From: an uncultured Prevotellaceae bacterium | Lineage (GTDB): Bacteria > Bacteroidota > Bacteroidia > Bacteroidales > Muribaculaceae | NCBI GenBank assembly: GCA_937916085.1 | Contig: CALGGO010000032.1 | Coordinates: 1 to 11,545, forward strand | Length of the DNA: 11,545 bases | Direction of reading: 5' to 3' | Shown: piece by piece, positions 1 to 5,532 of the stretch | Layout: every line of letters starts with the position of its first letter | Numbering within the stretch: the stretch's first letter is position 1 | Notes under the pieces: generated by a model | The model's database searches: none | What the model saw: only the letters and a program-made list of their open reading frames with translations | What the model was told of the DNA's origin: nothing | Program-made: the position numbers and the translations under genes

Positions 1-1500
1 TGTTATACCATCATCGCTAACCGATATGGAAAAGACATGCCCCGTAACGAAAAGGCCACAACCCTCAGGGCATTGAACGAGTTGGGCGTACTCAACACCT
101 CATGTTTCAGTAATTATACCGCTGCTTATAAGAACCTCATCAGTGCCTACGAGATTTGTCAGGAAATCCATGATGAACGAATGGAGCCCTATATCTTACT
201 TAACCTGGGCAATCTCTACAACTTGTATGAGTTCTTTTGTCCTACTGACGACGAACCCACCCAAGCAAGGCAATACTACGAGCGAAGTTTCAGATCGGCT
301 TGCAGGACAGGTGAATGGAGCATGGCAATCAGCAGTTACATCAATTTTGCCATGTTTGAGATGCCCTATAGTGTGGGACCGGACTCAGTCCATCACGAGA
401 TGCGGCAGTGGCTCCATGACAGTATTCCCCATGATATCCCCGACTGGAATTTCACAAACCATTTTCTTGAGGGGGCAATCGCATTGATGGAAGGGCAATT
501 TGACCAGGCCATCACCGATTTCAGCCTGATGGAAAATGAAATTGAATCCAATCCCGATCAGGTTCGCATGCAGTACATGGTACTGACCTGTATCTCTGCT
601 GTCCATGTGAAGCAAGGAGACTATAACTCGGCTATTTCTTGTGCTAAAAAAATCCTCATGCTTGACGGTGTTCAGGACATGGCCGACATTCAGATAGAGA
701 CCTATCGTTTCCTGTCGGAATATTACTCGCATTTGAGTGATAAGGCTCAGGCCGATCACTATCGCATGGCATTTCTTGAAAAAAAGGAAGAGATGACGAA
801 AAGCATTATTGGCCTGCTGCCCACGCAGTTATCGCATGACTTGCAAGAAGTGAGTGACAAGATGGCAAAGATGAAGGAACAAAAACGCCGCAACAACATC
901 ATCCTTATTGCCGCATTGGTCCTGATAGGCTTGCTGGCGCTCTTCTCTTTTTTTATCAAGCGCAAAAACAAGGAATTGGCGCTGAAAAATGAAGCCCTGT
1001 ATAACAGAATGACCGAAATCATCCATTTCAATGAACAAAACGACGCTCTCAAGAATGTAGAGAAGTATAAAGACAGCACATTGAATGAGGAGAAAAGCCT
1101 GCTGCTGGTAGAGAAAATCAAGTCGGTGATGGCTGACAGCGCTATTATCTGTCAACCGTCGTTCACACTGCGCGACCTCGCCCAGTTGCTGGACTCCAAC
1201 ACGAGTTATCTGTCTCGCGCCATCAACGAGAACTTCGGGATGACTTTTACCCACTTGCTCAACCAGTACCGGGTGAAGGAGGCATGCCGTCGCATGGAGG
1301 ATAAAGAACATTATGGAAATCTGACAATTGATGCCATCAGCGAGAGTGTGGGATTCAAGGCCCGAGTGACTTTCACAAAAGCGTTCAAGCACCATGTGGG
1401 CATGTTGCCGTCAGAGTACCTCAAGGCAGTGAACACCCACCAGAACAAGATACAACAAACTGCAACCGAAGATATCAACACCGATCAGCACCCCGATTGA
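1..1500 (+). CDS. TPR-repeat / transmembrane / AraC-type DNA-binding regulator (5' end outside window)
   Basis: Probably a membrane-anchored transcription regulator that senses through an N-terminal TPR region and binds DNA through a C-terminal AraC helix-turn-helix. The frame is open from base 1, so the Met at 37 is probably internal and the gene starts left of the window. Numbering from that Met: helical TPR-like repeats fill about 1-250, a basic stretch and one hydrophobic membrane segment lie at about 284-307, a coiled-coil-like linker follows, and the AraC domain spans about 374-463. Its two helix-turn-helix units are visible (FTLRDLAQLLDSNTSYLSRA, then the second with ISESVGF and FTKAFKHHVGMLPSEYL). 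This layout is common in Bacteroidetes regulators. It ends 30 bases from the convergent HxlR gene and shows no link to the operon beyond. The target genes and the signal cannot be told. Confidence 0.88.
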   Translation, partial: CYTIIANRYGKDMPRNEKATTLRALNELGVLNTSCFSNYTAAYKNLISAYEICQEIHDERMEPYILLNLGNLYNLYEFFCPTDDEPTQARQYYERSFRSACRTGEWSMAISSYINFAMFEMPYSVGPDSVHHEMRQWLHDSIPHDIPDWNFTNHFLEGAIALMEGQFDQAITDFSLMENEIESNPDQVRMQYMVLTCISAVHVKQGDYNSAISCAKKILMLDGVQDMADIQIETYRFLSEYYSHLSDKAQADHYRMAFLEKKEEMTKSIIGLLPTQLSHDLQEVSDKMAKMKEQKRRNNIILIAALVLIGLLALFSFFIKRKNKELALKNEALYNRMTEIIHFNEQNDALKNVEKYKDSTLNEEKSLLLVEKIKSVMADSAIICQPSFTLRDLAQLLDSNTSYLSRAINENFGMTFTHLLNQYRVKEACRRMEDKEHYGNLTIDAISESVGFKARVTFTKAFKHHVGMLPSEYLKAVNTHQNKIQQTATEDINTDQHPD

Positions 1501-1504
1501 TAGA

Positions 1505-1533
1505 ATCCAGTTATATTGGATATCTTGTTTTAT
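1505..1533 (+). terminator. weak terminator-like hairpin in the convergent gap
   Basis: A 5-base stem (ATCCA at 1505-1509, TGGAT at 1517-1521, 7-base loop) sits between two convergent genes and is followed by a broken T-rich run. The stem is short, so this is only a weak candidate for ending the + strand regulator transcript. No T-run follows on the minus strand, so it does not explain where the peptide operon ends. Confidence 0.25.
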
Positions 1534-1913
1534 TTGCCCTTCCTTTTTTGGGCGTATGCCTGGCGGTCGGTAAGGATGGCATTGAGGTTCTGCATGGCCC
1601 AGTCAACGAGGGTATTGATGTGAGGCACAAGCGTCTTGGCGCGATCGGTGACGCTATACTCAACCCTGGGGGGCACCTCGGCATAGACTTGGCGTGACAC
1701 CAGTCCGTCGGCCTCAAGGCTCCGCAAGGTCACTGTGAGCATCTTCTGGGAGATGTCGGGAATCTTCCCGGCAATCTCTGAGTAACGCATACTGCCGCCT
1801 GCGGCGTCGAGCGTGAGCAGTATCAGCATCGACCATCGGTCGCTGATGCGCGACAGGATGTTGCGTATCGGGCAGTTAGGATAATACGGGTCGATCAATA
1901 CGTCTTTCAACAT
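1530..1913 (-). CDS. HxlR-family winged-helix regulator with single N-terminal Cys
   Basis: A 127-residue DNA-binding protein of normal HxlR length. The family signature is clear: CPIRNILSRISDRWSMLILL at 14-33, the recognition region RYSEIAGKIPDISQKMLTVT at 43-62, then the wing LEADGLVSRQVYAEVPPRVEY. It has one cysteine, Cys14, directly before Pro. HxlR relatives such as YodB, HypR and QorR use a Cys near this place to sense quinones, diamide or disulfide stress, and they often control quinone reductases. Here the gene follows the MDR oxidoreductase by only 4 bases, so the two are almost certainly co-transcribed. That supports a role in a redox or electrophile response and possibly control of its own operon. 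With one Cys, any sensing would need S-alkylation, mixed disulfide, or an intersubunit bond. Redox sensing is inference; family assignment is firm. Confidence 0.92.
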   Translation of the reverse strand: MLKDVLIDPYYPNCPIRNILSRISDRWSMLILLTLDAAGGSMRYSEIAGKIPDISQKMLTVTLRSLEADGLVSRQVYAEVPPRVEYSVTDRAKTLVPHINTLVDWAMQNLNAILTDRQAYAQKRKGK

Positions 1914-1917
1914 GGCG

Positions 1918-2880
1918 CTATGTCATTTTAAGAATAATCTTTCCGCCTGCACCACCCTTTTCCAACAGGGTGTGTGCCTGGGCGATCTGTTCCATAGTGA
2001 ATACTTTGCTATATAGCGGCTGGATGTGAGTCGCCTTAATGACCGCAAACAAGCGGTCGATGACTTCATTGGTGGGGAAATTGCTGAAGAAACCCGTCAG
2101 GAACACACCGTTAGGGATGTACTTGATAGGGTCAAAGTTGGGCACACTGAAAACGTTGCCCAGGATGCCCGTGTTGCACACATATCCGGGGCGGGTGACG
2201 GCAAGCAGCGAGTCGCGCAACGTGCGGGGACCGACCAGCTCGAGCACCTTGCCTGGCTTCACGGCCAGATTCTGCTCGCTGATGTGCTCGTCGTCAATGA
2301 TACAACAATCGGCACCTATCGCCATGAGTTCATCAAATGAACGCTCGTTGCGGCAGGCAGCGATCACAGTGGCATCCATGGCCTTGCCCAACTGCACGGC
2401 AGCCTTGCCCACGGTGCTAGTCGCTCCACGCACCAGCAGACGGTCGCCACCAGTGAGCAGCAGCCCCTGGGTGAGCGAGCCATAGGCGGTAAAATAGGTC
2501 TCGGGCACCGCCGCCAGCGCGATCCAGTCCAGGTCAGTGTCAACCTTGAACACGTTCTTCTCGGGCAGTAGGGCATACTCGGCATAACTGCCGTTGAACG
2601 AGCGCCCCATGCCGCCCATCAGCGCAATGACCTTGTCGCCAACGGCAAAGCGGCTGTCGCTGGCATCGGCTATCTCGCCCACGCATTCGATGCCGGGCAC
2701 GATGGGGGTATTGATATAGTCGTTGTCGGCCTCGAACAGGCGCAACAGGGCCTCGCTGTGGTTCAGTCCGGCAGCGTGCACTTTCACCAGCACCCATCCC
2801 GGGCGGACAGCGGGGATAGGAATCTCACTGACCTGCAAGGCCTCGGCCTTGCAGCAGCCGTTAATCACAATCGCTTTCAT
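1918..2880 (-). CDS. zinc-independent MDR / quinone-oxidoreductase-like dehydrogenase
   Basis: A 320-residue cytosolic NAD(P)H-dependent oxidoreductase of the medium-chain dehydrogenase superfamily, close in length to quinone oxidoreductases. The N-terminal GroES-like domain includes HAAGLNHSE at 35-43, where a catalytic zinc ligand of alcohol dehydrogenases is absent, then the TPIVPGIECVGEI segment at 58-70. The nucleotide-binding Rossmann fold carries GATSTVGKAAVQLGK at 152-166, the AxxxxVGxxxxQ signature of QOR-type enzymes. The Cys-poor zinc-binding lobe is missing. The Met at 2880 is the only sensible start; it lies 7 bases after the ferredoxin-fusion gene. The usual substrates of the family are quinones, enones or similar electrophiles; the substrate here is unknown. 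Its place in a radical SAM peptide operon is odd and could mean a role in the product's chemistry, or simply shared stress control with the HxlR gene. Confidence 0.88.
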   Translation of the reverse strand: MKAIVINGCCKAEALQVSEIPIPAVRPGWVLVKVHAAGLNHSEALLRLFEADNDYINTPIVPGIECVGEIADASDSRFAVGDKVIALMGGMGRSFNGSYAEYALLPEKNVFKVDTDLDWIALAAVPETYFTAYGSLTQGLLLTGGDRLLVRGATSTVGKAAVQLGKAMDATVIAACRNERSFDELMAIGADCCIIDDEHISEQNLAVKPGKVLELVGPRTLRDSLLAVTRPGYVCNTGILGNVFSVPNFDPIKYIPNGVFLTGFFSNFPTNEVIDRLFAVIKATHIQPLYSKVFTMEQIAQAHTLLEKGGAGGKIILKMT

Positions 2881-2887
2881 AACTCAT

Positions 2888-3502
2888 CTAATCTAACCGA
2901 GCGATAGCCTCGGCTGGGCAGTTCTCAAAGCAGTTTCCACAGTGCAGGCAATGCTCTGGCTGGATATGGTAAGGGGTTCCTTGGTCAATGCATCCCTGCG
3001 GACAGTTGGCCTCGCAAGTGCCGCACTGGATACACTCATCAGTAATCTCGAATCCCTTTACTTCGGGCTTTGCATCGCCCATGGTGAAGTAAGCGCGGTC
3101 GATAGGACGCACTCCAAGGTTGAAATACTCGATTTGCGCGTCACGGATGCAGAAGACAAAGCCGATACTGCGGGTGTCACCGGGATAAACATTGACCAGG
3201 TAAGGCTGTTCCTCGAAGATGACATCCTTCCAATGTTCCTGTTCATCATCGGGAACGGGCTTGGCTACAGCAGACAGGCGAATCATCTCCTTGTACTTGG
3301 TTAGAGCGTGAATCTGCACATGACCGTCGCTGAGCAACTGACGGCAGAAGTTTTTGCCACGAGCCGTATAGAAATAGATGGCATCGGGTTCATAATGGAT
3401 CGCCGAAATGCTGCGCACCTGAGGATGTCCGTGCTCATCAACCGTGGCAAACGAGAGAATGCCCACATAGCCGAGTTTCTTGATACATGTTTGTGCGTCC
3501 AT
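2888..3502 (-). CDS. PNPOx-like flavin-binding domain fused to a 2x[4Fe-4S] ferredoxin
   Basis: A 204-residue two-domain protein. Residues about 1-145 look like a pyridoxamine-phosphate-oxidase-like split barrel (LSFATVDEHGHPQVRSISAI at 16-35, and AIYFYTARGKNFCRQL), a fold that normally binds FMN or F420. Residues about 150-204 are a bacterial-type ferredoxin with two complete Cx2Cx2Cx3CP motifs at Cys157/160/163/167 and Cys185/188/191/195. Start choice: an open frame extends 24 codons upstream to 3574, but that overlaps the end of the radical SAM gene and has no homology-like pattern. Met at 3502 gives a 13-base gap and a normal PNPOx beginning. As radical SAM enzymes need electrons to reduce their [4Fe-4S] cluster, a flavin-plus-ferredoxin protein as the next gene is a natural electron donor for the SPASM enzyme. 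It could also be a stand-alone flavin reductase. Domain calls are strong; the partnership is inferred. Confidence 0.88.
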   Translation of the reverse strand: MDAQTCIKKLGYVGILSFATVDEHGHPQVRSISAIHYEPDAIYFYTARGKNFCRQLLSDGHVQIHALTKYKEMIRLSAVAKPVPDDEQEHWKDVIFEEQPYLVNVYPGDTRSIGFVFCIRDAQIEYFNLGVRPIDRAYFTMGDAKPEVKGFEITDECIQCGTCEANCPQGCIDQGTPYHIQPEHCLHCGNCFENCPAEAIARLD

Positions 3503-3515
3503 AATTAGTTTCGTT

Positions 3516-4553
3516 TCAGTCAATCTGCTTCCAACACTGGGGGTCGGGAGCGTAAAAGTTCTTGGTATAACCATAGGCTACGGCAGGGCATCCACGGCAA
3601 AAGCGCAACAGCTCGCACTTTCGGCATTTCTCGAAACGCTCGTGCTGGCGGTAGGCGTCCACACGCTCATCATTGAACACGTCATGCAATTCCTCGTCGG
3701 TTGTGCCCACATAGCTCTCAAACCTGCGGCACGCCATCAGCCGACCCTCGGCAGTGATAGTAAAGTGGCAGTTGGCACAGTTGCAGCCGCCGTAGATGGT
3801 GTCGTCGTCAAGCCCCTCGGGAATGGTGAACAGTCCTTTCTCGTAGAGGAACAGGGTCCACAGGTGATCCTTGAGGTTGAAGGTGGTTCCGCTGTCCTTG
3901 TACCGCTTATAGCGTTCCCAGCATGTCTCAAGCAACTGGCGGTATCGCTGCGGCTCGATGTGCCAGCCCTGATCGGGCGAGGTCTTGTCCTCGCTTGTCG
4001 GGCAATAGCGCCCGAAGGCAAAGATATCAACCCCGTGCTCCACCACAAGGTCAACAATGGCGGGAATCTCGTCGATATTGGTGCCCGAGACGGTAGTCAT
4101 CACCGCGCAATGCAGACTGGCCTTGCGGATGGTAGCGATGGCCTCGAGCGTGCGGTCAAAGGATCCCGGCTTGCGGAAACTGTCGTGCGTCTCTCGCAGG
4201 CCGTCGATGCTCAACTGGTATTTGCGGCAACCCAGCGCCTTCAGCCGCTGGCACACCTCGTCGGTCAGGTGGAAAGGATTTCCCATGACGGTGAACGGGA
4301 TGCCGTGGCTGTGGACCAGTTCCAGAAAATCCCAGAAGCGGCTGTGCAGGATGGGGTCGCCACCAGTGATGTAGATATACGGCAGACGCTGCATGCGCCC
4401 GCACAAGCGCTCCACATTTGCAAGCACTGCCACAAGCCTCTCCCACGGCATCTCCACCATCTTGGGGCGGTTGGGCGAGGAAAAGATGTAGCAGTGCTTA
4501 CAACGCTGGTCGCATTCGTCAGTGATGTGCCACTGAAATGCGAAATAGTCCAT
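3516..4553 (-). CDS. radical SAM/SPASM peptide-modifying enzyme, ACGX system
   Basis: A 345-residue radical SAM enzyme predicted to modify the peptide encoded 7 bases upstream. The SAM-cluster motif is C14-DQR-C18-KH-C21, the GGDP motif (SAM binding) is at 64-67, and LSIDG follows at 114-118. The C-terminal SPASM region binds extra Fe-S clusters: Cys257, 259 and 262, then Gly270 and Cys275 (the GxxxxC part), then C310-x2-C313-x5-C319-x2-C322, and a last Cys340. This is the ligand set expected of SPASM maturases for sactipeptides, thioether peptides and PqqE-like reactions. Start choice: the frame stays open to 4760, but only because the 54-base repeats of the peptide gene are read out of frame. 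Met at 4553 gives the normal start YFAFQWHITDECDQRCKHCY. Name 'ACGX system' comes from memory of NCBI family naming, supported here by the neighbouring ACGX-repeat peptide. The exact bond made is unknown. Confidence 0.93.
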   Translation of the reverse strand: MDYFAFQWHITDECDQRCKHCYIFSSPNRPKMVEMPWERLVAVLANVERLCGRMQRLPYIYITGGDPILHSRFWDFLELVHSHGIPFTVMGNPFHLTDEVCQRLKALGCRKYQLSIDGLRETHDSFRKPGSFDRTLEAIATIRKASLHCAVMTTVSGTNIDEIPAIVDLVVEHGVDIFAFGRYCPTSEDKTSPDQGWHIEPQRYRQLLETCWERYKRYKDSGTTFNLKDHLWTLFLYEKGLFTIPEGLDDDTIYGGCNCANCHFTITAEGRLMACRRFESYVGTTDEELHDVFNDERVDAYRQHERFEKCRKCELLRFCRGCPAVAYGYTKNFYAPDPQCWKQID

Positions 4554-4560
4554 GTCTCTC

Positions 4561-4824
4561 TTATTTATCGCCAGCTCCGCAAGCACTGCCGCAAGCAGCG
4601 GGCTTCTCCTCAGCAGGCTTGTCGGCTGCACCGCAAGCACTGCCGCAAGCAGCGGGCTTATCCTCGGCGGGCTTATCGGCTGTTCCGCAAGCACTGCCGC
4701 AAGCAGCGGGCTTATCCTCGGCGGGCTTATCGGCTGTTCCGCAAGCACTGCCGCAAGCACTACCGGCTTCGGCTCTCATCACTCCCTGTGCGCTCTGCGC
4801 AAAATTCATGTCAACTCGTTTCAT
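4561..4824 (-). CDS. ACGX-repeat precursor peptide (predicted RiPP substrate)
   Basis: An 87-residue peptide, the probable substrate of the radical SAM/SPASM enzyme that follows 7 bases downstream. Residues 1-22 form a leader-like part (MKRVDMNFAQSAQGVMRAEA then GS). Residues 23-87 are four tandem units that each open with ACGSACG, followed by a spacer such as TADKPAEDKPA. The period is 18 residues; the last unit stops after ACGSACGAGDK. There are eight cysteines, all in Cys-Gly pairs spaced four residues apart: 24/28, 42/46, 60/64, 78/82. There is no signal peptide or clear double-Gly cleavage site. Start at 4824 lies about 48 bases behind a Bacteroidetes promoter; Met6 (4809) is an alternative. 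The spacers are acidic, basic and Pro-rich, so are likely flexible and soluble. Likely changes are thioether or other Cys or alpha-carbon links within the cores; this is inference from enzyme class. Confidence 0.93.
   Translation of the reverse strand: MKRVDMNFAQSAQGVMRAEAGSACGSACGTADKPAEDKPAACGSACGTADKPAEDKPAACGSACGAADKPAEEKPAACGSACGAGDK
4577..4760. repeat. 54-bp tandem repeat, 3.4 copies, inside the precursor-peptide gene
   Basis: Units begin at 4577, 4631, 4685 and 4739 with CCGCAAGCACTGCCGCAAGC (the last ends at about 4760). The 4631 and 4685 units are identical over all 54 bases; the 4577 unit differs at a few places, several of them silent or conservative. The period is a multiple of three, so unit gain or loss keeps the reading frame and changes the number of ACGSACG cores by one. 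This pattern suggests recent tandem duplication. Confidence 0.95.
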
Positions 4825-4877
4825 TGTGATTTGTAATTAAATGATAAATAATACCAACTATTCTATTGTTTCGGTAG

Positions 4878-4908
4878 CAAAGTTACGAATAGTTTTCATA
4901 TCACAAAA
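4878..4908 (-). promoter_or_regulatory. Bacteroidetes-type promoter of the ACGX operon
   Basis: Read on the minus strand, TAACTTTG (4885-4878) matches the Bacteroidetes -7 box TAnnTTTG exactly, and TTTG (4907-4904, in a TTTTG run) matches the -33 box with an 18-base spacer. Transcription would start near 4872, leaving about 48 bases of untranslated leader before the peptide start at 4824. A partial dyad (CTATT at 4863-4867, AATAG at 4888-4892) flanks the -7 box and could be an operator, but this is weak. Confidence 0.7.
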
Positions 4909-4965
4909 GAACATGACCGAAAGTGCGTCACTTACCTTTAAGTTAGAAATGGCATAATCAGACAG

Positions 4966-5123
4966 TTATAAAAAACAAAGTTTGTTTTTCTTAACAATAC
5001 CTGATGCTCTCATTACTGAAGGATTGCTCTTCTTGACGATGCCAAGGAGCATATACCCAAATACATCTTTGTATCATTGCTGAAACGATAGACATTTTCC
5101 CAATCTATAAAACCGCCCTCTTC
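4966..5123 (-). pseudogene. possible frameshifted coding remnant
   Basis: On the minus strand one frame reads FIDWENVYRFSNDTKMYLG, and after a shift near 5054 a second frame reads YMLLGIVKKSNPSVMRASGI and on to a stop at 4968-4966. Joined, they give one protein-like stretch of about 50 residues with no start. It could be the broken 3' end of a lost gene at the edge of an insertion, but chance is not excluded. I do not recognise the family. Confidence 0.25.
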
Positions 5124-5127
5124 TCAT

Positions 5128-5154
5128 TCTTACATTAAACCCTTATATGTAAGA
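5128..5154. repeat. small inverted repeat, 8-base arms
   Basis: TCTTACAT at 5128-5135 and ATGTAAGA at 5147-5154 are perfect inverted copies with an 11-base loop. The site lies 63 bases before the first gene of the right-hand segment. It has no T-run, so an operator or recombinase site is more likely than a terminator. Function is unknown. Confidence 0.45.
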
Positions 5155-5217
5155 GAATTAGACAACATTTTTATTAACAATTTAAACTAACATTTACGAA
5201 AAAACAGAGAGAAGACA

Positions 5218-5355
5218 ATGAACAATTTACCAAAACTCGTCATGGCCTTATTCGCATTGAGTTCTGTGGTTGATATCGCAGAGAAGATCCACAATTGGAG
5301 CCGTGACAAGAAGAACGAGAAAGAACGAGAAAGAAGAGAAGAAACAACAAGATGA
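5218..5355 (+). CDS. small hypothetical protein, first half of a split gene
   Basis: A 45-residue product that I do not recognise. It has a short hydrophobic N-terminal helix (LVMALFALSSVVDIAEKI at about 7-24) and a highly charged tail rich in Lys, Arg and Glu. The start at 5218 has a purine-rich GAGAGAAG stretch 5-12 bases upstream, a possible weak ribosome site. The stop TGA at 5353-5355 is followed in the same frame by 47 more open codons that look protein-like, so the original product was probably about 92 residues (see the next entry). The tail overlaps a run of AAGAACGAG-like short repeats that are prone to slippage. Confidence 0.45.
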   Translation: MNNLPKLVMALFALSSVVDIAEKIHNWSRDKKNEKERERREETTR

Positions 5356-5499
5356 ACCGTCACGGGTGTAGCTGCAAAGAAATCAAAAGCAGGAAACGCC
5401 ATAGACGGAATTGTGATCGTATGCGAAACTATTGCAACGATTCTCAAGAATTCAAAGAAACTGGTGAAGATCCTGGAGAAACTTCGGGGTCCACCATGA
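5356..5499 (+). pseudogene. in-frame continuation of the 5218 gene beyond a TGA
   Basis: Same frame as the gene ending at 5355. It reads TVTGVAAKKSKAGNAIDGIV then IVCETIATILKNSKKLVKIL and ends after EKLRGPP at the TGA 5497-5499. The regular spacing of hydrophobic residues between Lys fits an amphipathic helix, so it looks like genuine coding sequence. No start codon opens it. It is best explained as a nonsense or double-indel mutation in an element gene, less likely as translational readthrough. The other frame here (Met at 5352, 54 codons to 5516) is less protein-like. Confidence 0.4.
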
Positions 5500-5532
5500 T
5501 GTTATTAACCATTTAACTTACAACGACAACAA

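Larger units (their letters stand above)
4825..5217. other. 393-base gene-poor stretch at the junction of two compositional regions
   Basis: No intact gene is seen here. It contains the operon promoter (4878-4908), an AT-only palindrome with 9-base arms (AAAAACAAA at 4971-4979, TTTGTTTTT at 4981-4989, one-base centre), a possible frameshifted coding remnant on the minus strand (4966-5123), an 8-base-arm hairpin (5128-5154) and an AT-rich leader just before the first gene to the right. Base composition changes across it from GC-richer to AT-richer, and the gene types change from chromosomal to mobile. No att repeat could be proven because the other end of the right-hand element is not in view. 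Confidence 0.6.

Noticed and set aside
3503..3574. Longer start for the ferredoxin fusion at 3574
   Set aside because: It overlaps the end of the radical SAM gene, and Met at 3502 gives the normal PNPOx start.
4554..4760. Longer start for the radical SAM enzyme at 4760 (69 extra residues)
   Set aside because: The extra part is the peptide repeat read out of frame; the enzyme's normal start is Met at 4553.
4577..4760. CRISPR-like array
   Set aside because: The repeats are contiguous with no unique spacers and encode protein.
3480..4829. 449-codon + strand open frame across the radical SAM and peptide genes
   Set aside because: It runs antisense through two well-recognised genes, and its end is a repeated reading of the 54-bp units (period divisible by three keeps all frames open).
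4538..4840. Two + strand Ala/Ser-rich open frames over the 54-bp repeats
   Set aside because: They are shadows of the repeated peptide gene; the minus frame alone has the Cys-core pattern, promoter and enzyme partner.
5353..5355. Selenocysteine at the in-frame TGA
   Set aside because: No SECIS-like hairpin is evident just after the TGA and no selenoprotein family is recognised; other genes here end with TGA as a normal stop.
5352..5516. 54-codon open frame (starts MNRHGCSCKEIKSRKRHRRN)
   Set aside because: It overlaps the stop of the 45-codon gene by ATGA, which is attractive, but the sequence is less protein-like than the in-frame continuation of the 5218 gene; left as a possibility only.
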